From: Thermogutta terrifontis
Lineage (GTDB): Bacteria > Planctomycetota > Planctomycetia > Pirellulales > Thermoguttaceae
Direction: 5' to 3'
Length of the DNA stretch: 64,000 bases
Assembly: GCF_002277955.1 (NCBI RefSeq)
Contig: NZ_CP018477.1
Coordinates: forward strand, 1,178,001-1,242,000
The translations under genes and the position numbers were made by a program. This document shows, one piece after another, positions 18,866 to 27,200 of the stretch. Numbering within the stretch: the stretch's first letter is position 1; every line of letters begins with the position of its first letter. Below the pieces are notes generated by a model that saw only the letters and a program-made list of their open reading frames with translations, made no database searches and was not told where the DNA came from.

Positions 18866-19717
18866 GTGCGATTGATGCTGATCGGTGACGTGGTGGGAAA
18901 ACCGGGCCGGCGAATCACATGCCGGGCCCTGCCGCTCCTGCTGCGAATTTTTCGGCTCGATTTCATCGTCGTTAACGCCGAAAATGCCGCCGGCGGATCC
19001 GGATTGACCCCCGAACTTTTTTACGAACTGGTGGAAGCCGGAGCCCATTGCATCACGATGGGCGACCATATTTACGCACGGCGTCAACTGGAACCTGTTC
19101 TGCGGTCGGATTCCCGGATCGTCCGGCCTGCGAATTACCCAGCAGAAGCACCTGGTCGGGAATACACCATTCTATCAGCGGTTAACGGGGAGCCTGTGGC
19201 GGTCATCAGTCTTCTGGGGCGGGTGTTCATGCGCCCGGTGGACTGTTACCTGGCGGCTGCCGACCGGGTCCTCAGTCGCTTGTCCAGTTCGGTCAAGGTG
19301 ATTTTGGTGGATTTTCACGCTGAGGCCACCAGCGACAAGCAGACGCTGGCCCGGTATCTGGATGGGCGGGTCTCCGCCGTGCTGGGAACCCACACCCATG
19401 TTCCCACGGCCGATGAACAGATCCTTCCCGGCGGGACGGCCTTTCAGTGCGATGTGGGCATGACGGGGCCTCACGAGAGTATCATTGGACGGCGGATTGA
19501 CCGGGTGCTCCACACCACCCGAACGTTTGAGCCGACGCCGTTCGACGTGGCCACGGATGACGTCCGCCTCAATGGCGCTATCGTGGAAGTGGACCCGACC
19601 ACCGGTAAGGCGCAGGCAATTTGGCGCGTTTGTTTGCGTGAGGACGATCTAAGGGAACCGACCTTGTCTCAAATCGCTTCTCGCGTTATGCTTCGCCCCA
19701 GCCAACAGTTGTCATGA
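18866..19717 (+). CDS. ymdB: YmdB-type metallophosphoesterase (TIGR00282 family)
   Basis: Phosphodiesterase of 283 aa; in Bacillus the homologue cleaves cyclic nucleotides and affects RNase Y-linked behaviour. GTG start at 18866 with AAAGG eight bases upstream. Metal ligands visible are Asp8 (G-D-V-V-G), Glu39-Asn40 (N-A-E-N-A-A-G-G), His151 and His176/His178 (G-T-H-T-H-V-P). The active-site Asn of the usual G-N-H-x-W-D motif is Asp67 here (M-G-D-H-I-Y). Length fits the family. It overlaps the next gene by four bases (ATGA), indicating translational coupling. Confidence 0.93.
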   Translation: MRLMLIGDVVGKPGRRITCRALPLLLRIFRLDFIVVNAENAAGGSGLTPELFYELVEAGAHCITMGDHIYARRQLEPVLRSDSRIVRPANYPAEAPGREYTILSAVNGEPVAVISLLGRVFMRPVDCYLAAADRVLSRLSSSVKVILVDFHAEATSDKQTLARYLDGRVSAVLGTHTHVPTADEQILPGGTAFQCDVGMTGPHESIIGRRIDRVLHTTRTFEPTPFDVATDDVRLNGAIVEVDPTTGKAQAIWRVCLREDDLREPTLSQIASRVMLRPSQQLS

Positions 19718-20205
19718 CCGAGTTACTGAAAACCGGTAACGGATGCAATCCGTCAACAGCAAAGTGTCGTAACCGTCGTGATGACCGGCGGCTGAGACCC
19801 CTGGAGCGGATAGCTCGTTTAACGTTTGGCTTTGTGGTGCTGGGAGTTTTGGGGACGGCCTGGCCCCTACAGCCCTCCCCCAGCGGCTTTGGAACGCATG
19901 AGCAACTGGGATTACCCCCGTGCGCGATGGTGCGGTGGTTCGGATTGCGGTGTCCGACTTGCGGGATGACCACGGCGTGGTCGCACTGCGTGCGGGGTCA
20001 GTGGCGACAGGCGCTGCGGGCCAGTGTCAGCGGCACGATGTTGGCGGTGGCGGCGGCTGTCGTGGGGCTGGCGGCTGTGGTTTCCGGCTTGACCGGCATC
20101 AGCGGACCGAAAATCTCAATGGCAGCTTTCAATCAAACCCTCCTCACTGTACTGGGGGTGATTGTGGGGGAATGGGTGATCCGGATGGTGTTCCGGTTGT
20201 GGTAA
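19714..20205 (+). CDS. DUF2752 membrane protein
   Basis: Membrane protein of 163 aa. The DUF2752 signature is clear: a helix near 37-55, then G-L-R-C-P-T-C-G-M-T-T-A-W (Cys about 89 and 92), the polar loop G-Q-W-R-Q-A-L-R-A-S, and two more helices to the end. Function of the family is unknown; the C-P-x-C-G-x-T motif suggests a metal or redox site at the membrane. Its ATG overlaps the ymdB stop, so it is translated from the same transcript. The basic N-terminus has an R-N-R-R-D-D-R-R cluster that probably stays cytoplasmic. Confidence 0.85.
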   Translation: MTELLKTGNGCNPSTAKCRNRRDDRRLRPLERIARLTFGFVVLGVLGTAWPLQPSPSGFGTHEQLGLPPCAMVRWFGLRCPTCGMTTAWSHCVRGQWRQALRASVSGTMLAVAAAVVGLAAVVSGLTGISGPKISMAAFNQTLLTVLGVIVGEWVIRMVFRLW

Positions 20206-20274
20206 CGTGGTGAGGGTACCAAGCGCAACCGCCGGCGGCAGGTTTGATCTTTCCTCGTTGTGCAAAGGATGGCC

Positions 20275-20931
20275 ATGAACAGGTTGGGTTGGATTGGTAA
20301 TCGGCAAGCCGCATGGATGACGGTTTGTCTTGTGGTGATACTGGCGAGTGGTGGTTGCAGTGCCCTGGCAACCGCACTTTGGGTCACAGGTCAATCCGAT
20401 GTGAAGCCGGAGTTCGCAGGACTGAAGGACAAGAAAGTGGCCATCGTGGCCCGACCGGTGATCAGCCTCAGTTATCGGGACGCCCATGTGGATAAGGCGC
20501 TGGCCCGGCGGATCCACGCCATTCTGGTGCAGCGAGTCCCGAAGGCCCAGTGGATCGATCCACAGAAGGTCGAGCAGTGGATGGACGAACACGACTGGGA
20601 GAGCTATGTCGAGGTGGGACGCGGGGTCGGGGCGGATATGGTGATCGGAGTCGATATCGAGGCCTTCAGCCTGTACAAAGGACAGACGGTCTACCAGGGG
20701 ACGGCAACCCTCCGGGTGACTGTCCACGATTGTGCCACCAATCAGCAGGTCTTTGAGAAGACACTTGACCAGATCAATTATCCCCCCAACAGCGTCATAC
20801 CAACCTCTGAACTGCCGGAATCGGATTTTCGCAAAGAGTTTGTCTCTGTGCTGGCAACTGCTGTCGCGCGGCTGTTCCACTCTTACGATCCCCGCGAGTT
20901 CTGGGCACTGGACGCCAAGGCGATTCGTTAG
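20275..20931 (+). CDS. Lipoprotein of unknown function
   Basis: Predicted lipoprotein of 218 aa. The frame also has GTG at 20260 and ATG at 20269, but AAAGGA at 20264-20269 is correctly spaced only for the ATG at 20275. The signal peptide ends in the lipobox L-A-S-G-G-C. The mature part has an alpha/beta pattern (K-V-A-I-V-A-R-P-V, then an amphipathic helix, then D-M-V-I-G-V-D-I-E-A-F) that recalls CsgG/FlgO-like periplasmic lipoproteins, but the likeness is weak. It follows the DUF2752 gene by 69 bp on the same strand and may end the rny-ymdB transcript. Confidence 0.7.
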   Translation: MNRLGWIGNRQAAWMTVCLVVILASGGCSALATALWVTGQSDVKPEFAGLKDKKVAIVARPVISLSYRDAHVDKALARRIHAILVQRVPKAQWIDPQKVEQWMDEHDWESYVEVGRGVGADMVIGVDIEAFSLYKGQTVYQGTATLRVTVHDCATNQQVFEKTLDQINYPPNSVIPTSELPESDFRKEFVSVLATAVARLFHSYDPREFWALDAKAIR

Positions 20932-21045
20932 ATCTCTTGGGTCGCTTTGCCCAGAGAGGGCAGGTCTGAGTCATACCCGCTTTGGCTCGCCCGCCAGCCA
21001 GTAGCCCGAACCTCGCCGAAGCCTTCCGCGGGAGCGAAAATCGCC

Positions 21046-21130
21046 TCGGAGGGACCTGCTTGTTAGGTCCGTCGCTCGATGTCGGATCATCCATTCCTTT
21101 TCCCCGGGCACGACAAGCGTGCCCCTCCGA
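21046..21130. repeat. 85-bp two-hairpin repeat unit, copy 1
   Basis: Bounded by TCGGAGGG and CCCTCCGA. It contains hairpin 1 (GGACCTG, loop CTTGT, arm partner TAGGTCC) and hairpin 2 (GGGCACG, loop ACAAG, arm partner CGTGCCC). The two loops are reverse complements. Confidence 0.85.
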
Positions 21131-21198
21131 AAAGATTTTGGAGGGATGCGCCTGTTGGGTCGGCGATGTGAGGTTCGATGATGGATCGGTGTTTACCG

Positions 21199-21296
21199 GG
21201 GACTGAAGTCCCGCGATGAAAGCGGGGCTAAAGCCCCGCACTCCATGGAGTGCGGCGATTCATCGCCGCTTTTCGGTGAAGGCTTCAGCCTTCACC
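21199..21296. repeat. Array of five abutting perfect hairpins
   Basis: Inverted repeats at 21199-21212, 21222-21239, 21238-21253, 21252-21269 and 21275-21296. Most have stems of 6-10 pairs and tiny loops (GA, AA, TC). The middle three share boundary bases, so neighbouring stems cannot all be full at once. Confidence 0.85.
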
Positions 21297-21358
21297 CACC
21301 TTGGCGATTTCAGATGTTTTGCCGGGAGCACGACAAGCGTGCGCCTGCGAACGATTTC

Positions 21359-21443
21359 TCGGAGGGACCCGCTTGTCAGGTCCGTCGCTCGATGTCGGAT
21401 CATCCATTCCTTTTCCCCGGGCACGACAAGCGTGCCCCTCCGA
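21359..21443. repeat. 85-bp two-hairpin repeat unit, copy 2
   Basis: Nearly identical to copy 1. Hairpin 1 has loop CTTGT, hairpin 2 has loop ACAAG, with the same TCGGAGGG/CCCTCCGA ends. Confidence 0.88.
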
Positions 21444-21454
21444 TTTCTTTTTTG

Positions 21455-21539
21455 CTGGAGGGATGCGCCTGTCGGGTCCGCCGTTCAGGCTTCGATCGTC
21501 CATTCCGCCTCCGGGGGCACGACAAGCGTGCCCCTCCGA
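21455..21539. repeat. 85-bp two-hairpin repeat unit, copy 3 (diverged)
   Basis: Same length and layout as copies 1 and 2. Hairpin 1 has diverged (GGATGCG ... CGGGTCC); hairpin 2 keeps GGGCACG-ACAAG-CGTGCCC. Confidence 0.75.
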
Positions 21540-21546
21540 TCCGAAG

Positions 21547-21574
21547 GTAGGGGCAAATCATGAATTGCCCTTAC
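21547..21574. repeat. 28-bp palindromic repeat, copy 4
   Basis: GTAGGGGCAAATC arm with two mismatches to the complement. It sits directly after the 85-bp cluster. Confidence 0.8.
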
Positions 21575-21788
21575 GAGACGCGGCGCCCGTTTTATCGCAT
21601 CGATTTTTTCGAAACTGGCGATGCTTCAAACAGTCGGCGCGTTGACGGTTTCCCCTCAAACTGGGTACGATTGGGGAAGGATCTAAGGGCTCTGGAACAA
21701 GGGAAATGCACGATTCGTCCAAGATAGGGCAGGGTACGTGGAATAGCCCGGCGTAAAGCCTGGCGTGCGAGCACGGGGAGATCGTCTG

Positions 21789-22871
21789 ATGCGCCGAAAA
21801 AGAGTTGTCGCGGCAGTGGTTTGGGCGTCGGTGCTGGTTTGGTTGATGGGCACATGCGGACTGAATACATGTGCAATTGCGCAGGTTCGCCCTCAGGCAC
21901 CTGCAGCGAACCAGGCTCCTCGCCAGGTGCAACCGCCTGCTCCGCCCTCACAACCGGCGCCGCAACGGCCGGTTCCACCGGCTGCGGCGCCTGCTCCCAA
22001 GCCGCCAGCTCCTCCCACCACATCGCAGCGACTTCCCGCTCCGGTGGAGGTGAGCGGGACGGACCTCTTGACCAAGGATGGGGTGCAGCTTCAGGCGACA
22101 TATTACCCCAGCAATAAAGGAAAGGATGCCGCGGTTGTGATGCTCATCCACGGCTGGAAAGGGAGCCGGAGAGATTTCGATCGGCTGGCGCCGTTCCTCC
22201 AGCAGCAGGGTTATGCGGTGTTTGTGCCCGATTTGCGTGGTCACGGTGCTAGCACGCAGCGGCTTCTGCCCACGCCGACCACAATCACCGTGGACAAGAT
22301 GCCGCCCACGGAAGTTGCCCGGATGGTGGATATGGACCTCGAGACGTGCAAGCGGTTTTTGCTCCAGAAGAATAATGCGGGGGAACTCAATATTGAAAAG
22401 CTTTGTCTTTTAGGACTGGACGTGGGCGCGACTGTGGCCTTGGATTGGGCTCGCCTGGATTGGAGCTGGCCGGTGTACCCCGGACTCAAACAGGGCCAGG
22501 ATGTGAAGGCGCTGATTCTCGTTTCTCCGAAGTGGTCGGTGCCCGGTCTGAATGTCCAGGCCGCCATGTCACATCCAGGTGTAACCAAGGCCCTCTCGAT
22601 CTTCCTGATTGTGGGAAAGGACTCGAGCAAAGATTTGGCTGACGCCCAGCGGATGTACAACATTTTTTCGCGATTTCATCCGACCCCAAAAGAGGAGAAC
22701 CCGGAACTGCAGGATCTCTACTTTGCAAAGCTTCCAAGCACGGCGCAGGGGAAGGATCTCTTACTCCGCTTTGAACAGCCGCTCTTTCAATCGATTGCCT
22801 ACTTCGTCGAGCACCGGGTAGCTAAGCAGCCATTCCCGTGGCAGGACCGGTCTAAGCGAAAAGACCAGTGA
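21789..22871 (+). CDS. Exported alpha/beta hydrolase-fold protein with Asp at the nucleophile elbow
   Basis: Exported protein of 360 aa. ATG at 21789 with GGGGAG eight bases upstream is preferred to the GTG at 21765. Signal peptide 1-31, then a Pro/Ala/Gln-rich linker to about 85. The hydrolase domain has the oxyanion loop L-I-H-G-W-K-G-S (about 119-126) and P-D-L-R-G-H-G-A-S (about 148-156). At the nucleophile elbow, where G-x-S-x-G is usual, the sequence is G-L-D-V-G with Asp211. An Asp nucleophile occurs in epoxide hydrolases and haloalkane dehalogenases, but a non-catalytic fold is also possible. It is flanked on both sides by repeat clusters. Confidence 0.75.
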   Translation: MRRKRVVAAVVWASVLVWLMGTCGLNTCAIAQVRPQAPAANQAPRQVQPPAPPSQPAPQRPVPPAAAPAPKPPAPPTTSQRLPAPVEVSGTDLLTKDGVQLQATYYPSNKGKDAAVVMLIHGWKGSRRDFDRLAPFLQQQGYAVFVPDLRGHGASTQRLLPTPTTITVDKMPPTEVARMVDMDLETCKRFLLQKNNAGELNIEKLCLLGLDVGATVALDWARLDWSWPVYPGLKQGQDVKALILVSPKWSVPGLNVQAAMSHPGVTKALSIFLIVGKDSSKDLADAQRMYNIFSRFHPTPKEENPELQDLYFAKLPSTAQGKDLLLRFEQPLFQSIAYFVEHRVAKQPFPWQDRSKRKDQ

Positions 22872-23079
22872 TCAAGCCGTTGAGTCCATCGGCCATGATC
22901 GTTCTGCCATAGTGCTGACTCGTTTCCACTTTTCCTCTGCCGATAGAGAACGGGCGTCCACAGGGGGTTGCGACGGAGCGAGATCCAGCCCGGAGGGGCC
23001 TATTGTCACGTCCGTTTCCCAACGGCAGAGCAAACTTGCCTTGCGGTGGGCACGACAAGCGTGCCGCTGCGATTTGACG

Positions 23080-23107
23080 GTAGGGGCAATTCGTGAATTG
23101 CCCCTAC
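23080..23107. repeat. 28-bp palindromic repeat, copy 5
   Basis: Perfect palindrome, centre GT/AC variant (GCAATTCGTGAATTGC core). It abuts the 85-bp unit starting at 23112. Confidence 0.88.
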
Positions 23108-23111
23108 ATTG

Positions 23112-23196
23112 TCGGAGGGACCTGTTTGTCAGGTCCGTCGCTCGATGTTGGATCATCCATTTCTTTTCACCGGGCACGACAAGCGTGCCGCTCCGA
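23112..23196. repeat. 85-bp two-hairpin repeat unit, copy 4
   Basis: TCGGAGGG start, hairpin 1 with TTTGT loop, hairpin 2 with ACAAG loop, and a GCTCCGA end. It is enclosed between two 28-bp palindromes, seven to four bases away on each side. Confidence 0.85.
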
Positions 23197-23203
23197 TCTG
23201 AAG

Positions 23204-23231
23204 GTGAGGGCAATTCGTGAATTGCCCCTAC
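23204..23231. repeat. 28-bp palindromic repeat, copy 6
   Basis: GTGAGGGCAATTC arm paired with GAATTGCCCCTAC. It flanks the 85-bp unit on its right side. Confidence 0.82.
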
Positions 23232-23280
23232 CCCTGTACACAGCGGCCCGGTTCCACCCGGGGCCCGTCGCTGAATCTGA

Positions 23281-23952
23281 CTAATCTGTGCTCTGAGGTT
23301 GGAGGGCCGGTAGAACGATTTCCGTGCCGATGGGGAGCAGGTCCGGGTCTGGGATTATTGACCGGTTTGCTTCGAAGATGACCCGCCATCGGCCTGGGTC
23401 GCCGTAGAATCGCCGGGCAAGGTCCGGGAGGGTATCGCCGTCCTGAATGCGGTAGCGGAGGGTCTCTCGCCCGACCGTCTTGCGACTTTCAGACGTTTGC
23501 AGAGATTCTCGTGAACTCCCCAGCAACCGTGAATCGTTGGCAGAGGGAACCTGTTTTCCACTTCCATCATGGAGAGTATTCTCGGCGAGAGACTCGCGGC
23601 CGGTTCCGTTTCTCTCGTTGTGAGCCACGAATTGACCGGCAGGATACCGCTCGGGAATCGCCGGGGGCTTTTGATTGCTGAGTGACAACAGAAGGTGGGT
23701 TTCCGGAGCCGCTATGATCTCCGGTGGAATGGACGTATCGGCATCGGAAGAGGGGAGCGTTTGGCTGGTTGTGCTGAGCGGCGAATTCGGGGGGGAGGGG
23801 AACGGCGTCGATGTCAGGGAGGGGGGTGCGGAGCTGTTAAACGTTGCGGAAAAAGAGTGGGCCCGTGGTGGGCGGGAAAGCAATCCCCACACAGCACCCA
23901 CCGAGAGCGCTGCAAGGAGGATAAAAACAACGAGTCCGCGGTCCACTCCCAT
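23281..23952 (-). CDS. Membrane-anchored LysM-domain protein
   Basis: Protein of 223 aa. Residues 7-24 form a membrane anchor or uncleaved signal. A long Ser/Thr/Pro-rich linker runs to about 165. The C-terminal 50 residues are a LysM domain (Y-R-I-Q-D-G-D-T-L, A-R-R-F-Y-G-D, I-F-E-A-N, L-L-P-I-G-T-E-I-V-L-P), which binds peptidoglycan or similar glycans. The layout suggests an envelope protein that reaches from the inner membrane to the wall. It lies 256 bp downstream of secDF on the same strand, separated from it by a terminator. Confidence 0.82.
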   Translation of the reverse strand: MGVDRGLVVFILLAALSVGAVWGLLSRPPRAHSFSATFNSSAPPSLTSTPFPSPPNSPLSTTSQTLPSSDADTSIPPEIIAAPETHLLLSLSNQKPPAIPERYPAGQFVAHNERNGTGRESLAENTLHDGSGKQVPSANDSRLLGSSRESLQTSESRKTVGRETLRYRIQDGDTLPDLARRFYGDPGRWRVIFEANRSIIPDPDLLPIGTEIVLPALQPQSTD

Positions 23953-24133
23953 GTTGCGTGAACGCCATGGCTACTCTGGACCTCCCTGTCTGGGGCGTGA
24001 ACCTCCCTGGTGCGATTCAAAAAAGCGCCTCTCTTGCGCGAGGCAATCCTGTTAGCAAAGATCGGCCGGTGGGCGAGTGTTCTGTGAGCTGGGAAGTGAG
24101 AAGACGTTCTGTCGGTACAATGGGTGCAATCAG

Positions 24134-24176
24134 AAAAAAATGCCCAGGAGCGGACATCCGTTATCCCCCTGGGCAT
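24134..24176 (-). terminator. Rho-independent terminator after secDF
   Basis: On the minus strand, stem ATGCCCAGG/CCTGGGCAT (24140-24176) is followed by seven T. The nine-pair stem and T run are textbook. Confidence 0.85.
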
Positions 24177-24208
24177 GGGTTTCTTAAACCTGATCGATTA
24201 TCACAATC

Positions 24209-27200
24209 CTATGAAACGTACTGAAGAGATCGGACCTGCGAGGCAGGGCCGGTGGGACGCGGCGACAGCCACAAAAGTATCGGCGAGGCGATGAATATTG
24301 AGCTGTAGGTCCCGGTAATCACGCCTACCAAGAGCGTAAAGCTGAAGGCGTGAATTCCTGCCCCGCCCCCAATGTACAGGACGACGATGACGAAAAGCGT
24401 GGTGAGCGAAGTGATGAGCGTTCGGCTCAGCGTTTGGTTGACGCTTGTGTTGATGATTTGCGGGGTCAAGAAGGGTGTCTTTCCTTTCACCTCGCGAATC
24501 CGGTCAAAGATGATGATCGTGTCATTGACAGAATACCCGATGATCGTGAGCAAGGCCGCAAGCACGGCGAGACCGATCTTGAATTCGTCGATGAGGAGGA
24601 AACTCAGCAGGTTGGCCACGTAAGCACTGAGCGCAATCATGCCCACTGTGATGAGGACGTCGTGAACGAGGGCGATAGCGGCCGCCACGCCGAAGCTCAC
24701 CCGGGTGAACCGTACCCAAAGGTAGATAATCATACCGGCCACCGAAAGTACTAGGGCATAAAGAGCGCGGATTCTGGTGCTTCCGGCGACCTTTCCTCCG
24801 ATCGTGTTGGAAGACGGGAAGTAAACCGTCTTTTCCAGTTCGGCTTTGACCTGTTGGGCTACCTGCATTCCTTTTTCTGGCGGAAGTGTCAGCCGCAGTT
24901 CCCACTGGTTGTAGCCGGTGGTGTCGCCCCGGCGGTAATGTTCGTTGTACAGCTCGAAGTCCGCATCGCGATCAGGCTCTGGTAACTTTGCAAGAACATT
25001 CTTGACCAGTCCTTCAAGCGTTTCGTAATTGAGCTTGTGCTCGAATTTCAAAAGAACCCTGGTGGGGAAACGCTGGGCGCCTGTTTTCGCAGGCGTTGAC
25101 GACTTTTCTCCGTGGTCAGCCGTTGTTCCAGGGGCACCGGTCGATTCACTGGGCTGGCTCGGTGCCGACGAAGTGGCTGGTGCGGACGGTGGAGCGGCAG
25201 TCTCCTGGGCAGAAGAAGCCGGTGCATTGCCAGTTTGGGGGGGAGCTTGCGAGGGTGCATTTTCACCCCAGAGGAGCCCCGCAATCGCCGATGGCCAGCC
25301 GGACAATGGACCAGCAGCCAGATGTGTGCCCGGAGTATCTCGCCAGAAGCTGGTTTGTGTGATCGGCTCGATGTCCACCCTGTAATGGACGAGCTCGTCG
25401 CCGAATACTTGCGTGATTTTCTGTTTGACCTGCTTGAGATATTCTTCCGCTTCCATGCCGGGCGGGCTCGACGTGTTGATCATATAGCGCCGTCCTGGCT
25501 CTTCGCCTTCGATGCGGACGTCACTCACCGCTAGGTCCCGGAGTTCGCTCAGTCGATTCCGCACTTCAGCGATATCCTTGGGTTTGTTGAACAGAACCTC
25601 CACCGCCACCCCGCCCGTGAAATCGATATCCAGCACGCCCTGGCCACGCATGCCCAGGGCCACAAGCCCCAGCAGAATGAGGGCGGCGCTGCCAGCGATG
25701 CAGTAGTTTTTAACGCCCATGAAGTCAAAGTTGGTAGCGCCAATGACCTGCATCATGGAAAGCTTCTTGATCCACCGGCGACGCTCGCCGATTTCAAAGA
25801 TCACGCGGGCGATAAACACGGCCGTGTAGAGGTTCAAAACGAGCCCCAGAAACAGCGTCACCGCGAAACCCCGTACCTGGTCGGTTCCCACGAAGTAAAG
25901 GACGACGGCCGTAAGTATCGTGGTCAGGTTGGAGTCGATGATCGCGCTCATCGCCTTTTCGAAGCCGTTACGAATGGCCATCCGCAACGTCGCTTTGCGG
26001 GAGAGTTCCTCGCGGATACGCTCGTAGATGAGGACGTTGGCGTCCACGGCCATACCGACTGTCAACGTCAAACCTGCCAGGCCGGGCAGGGTGAACGCCG
26101 CCTTAAGTAAAATCATCAAAGCCACCAGCATGAGAAGGTTGAGGATCACAGCCAGGCAGGCCACCACACCGGCGAACCGATAATAGGCGATCATGAAAGC
26201 AAACACGATGATGGCCGCCAGAATCATGGCGATAACGCTCTGGCGGATTATATCTCGGCCAAGTTGGGGGCCGGTGACAAGTCGGCTGACGGGAGTGGGG
26301 CTGAGGACGGCGGGCAGGCTTCCCGCCTGCAGCACCTGAATGAGGGCCTGCACCTCTTCCCGCGAGGGTATTCCCGTGATCTGACCACGGTCGAAAATGG
26401 GGCTTCTGATCTGCGGGGCCGAATAGAGGTAACCATCAAGGATGATGCCCAGCCGGCGAGTGAAACCGGTGGTGGGATCCGGGCGATTGTCGCTCGTCAA
26501 AGCGCCGAACCGCTGCTGCGCACTCCCTGCCTTGAGAATGAATTCCACACAGGGTTGCATCTGTTCGTCCACCCCTTCCCGCACCCGGAATAGGTCGGCG
26601 CCGGTGACGTTGTAGCGATCCTTGACGACGAGAATCTCCAGCCAATCCTCGTTTCGATACCGGCCTTTCCGGACGGCGATTTCGCCGAAGTTACCGATGG
26701 CCTCTTCCTGGCCCTTGGCGACCGGAACCCACCATGCCAAGAGATTCCCACGGTCGTCGTAGAGTTCGTGTTCGTCGGGGGGAAGGGTCAGAGCCCGCTC
26801 GATGAGCCGCCGGTGGTCCCGCATATTGGCCAGGATGCGGAACTCCAGCGTACCGACGCTGCTGATGACGCGTTCCAGCTGGGCGACTTCTTCCTCGTCC
26901 ACCTCGGGGACAATAATTTCGATCTGTTGCGGACCAAACCGGCGAATCGTCACTTCCTTTACACCGCTGGGGTTAACCCGGCGGTTGAGGGCTGCGATGA
27001 GCTGATCCATATCAATCTGATCGGTAGCCCCTTGTGCCCGTGCTCCCGGTTGCCGTACCGCACCTTCGATTTCGTACACCATGATGACACCGCCGCTGAG
27101 GTCGATTCCCAGCTTCGGCGGCCAGCGCGTCAAGAGAATGACAACCGCAAGCACGATGGTGAACAGAATAAAGGAAATTCGGCCAAAATATTCTCGCGCC

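Larger units (their letters stand above)
20932..21788. other. Repeat-rich intergenic tract
   Basis: About 850 bp without a gene. It is packed with three 85-bp two-hairpin units (21046, 21359, 21455), one solo half unit (about 21321-21350), a partial unit (about 21137-21165), five abutting hairpins (21199-21296) and a 28-bp palindrome (21547-21574). Open frames here are repeat translations. The ribosome binding site of the next gene lies at its end. Confidence 0.8.
22872..23280. other. Repeat-rich intergenic tract
   Basis: Between convergent genes. It holds a solo hairpin 2 (23047-23072), two 28-bp palindromes (23080-23107 and 23204-23231) and one full 85-bp unit (23112-23196). No gene. Confidence 0.8.

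Noticed and set aside
21046-21575. CRISPR array
   Set aside because: Repeats are palindromic, unequal in spacing and lack unique spacers of regular length; no cas genes are near.
21216-21645. Open frames reading G-H-D-K-R-A-P-P repeatedly
   Set aside because: Translations of the 85-bp repeat; such frames are often mis-annotated as hypothetical proteins.
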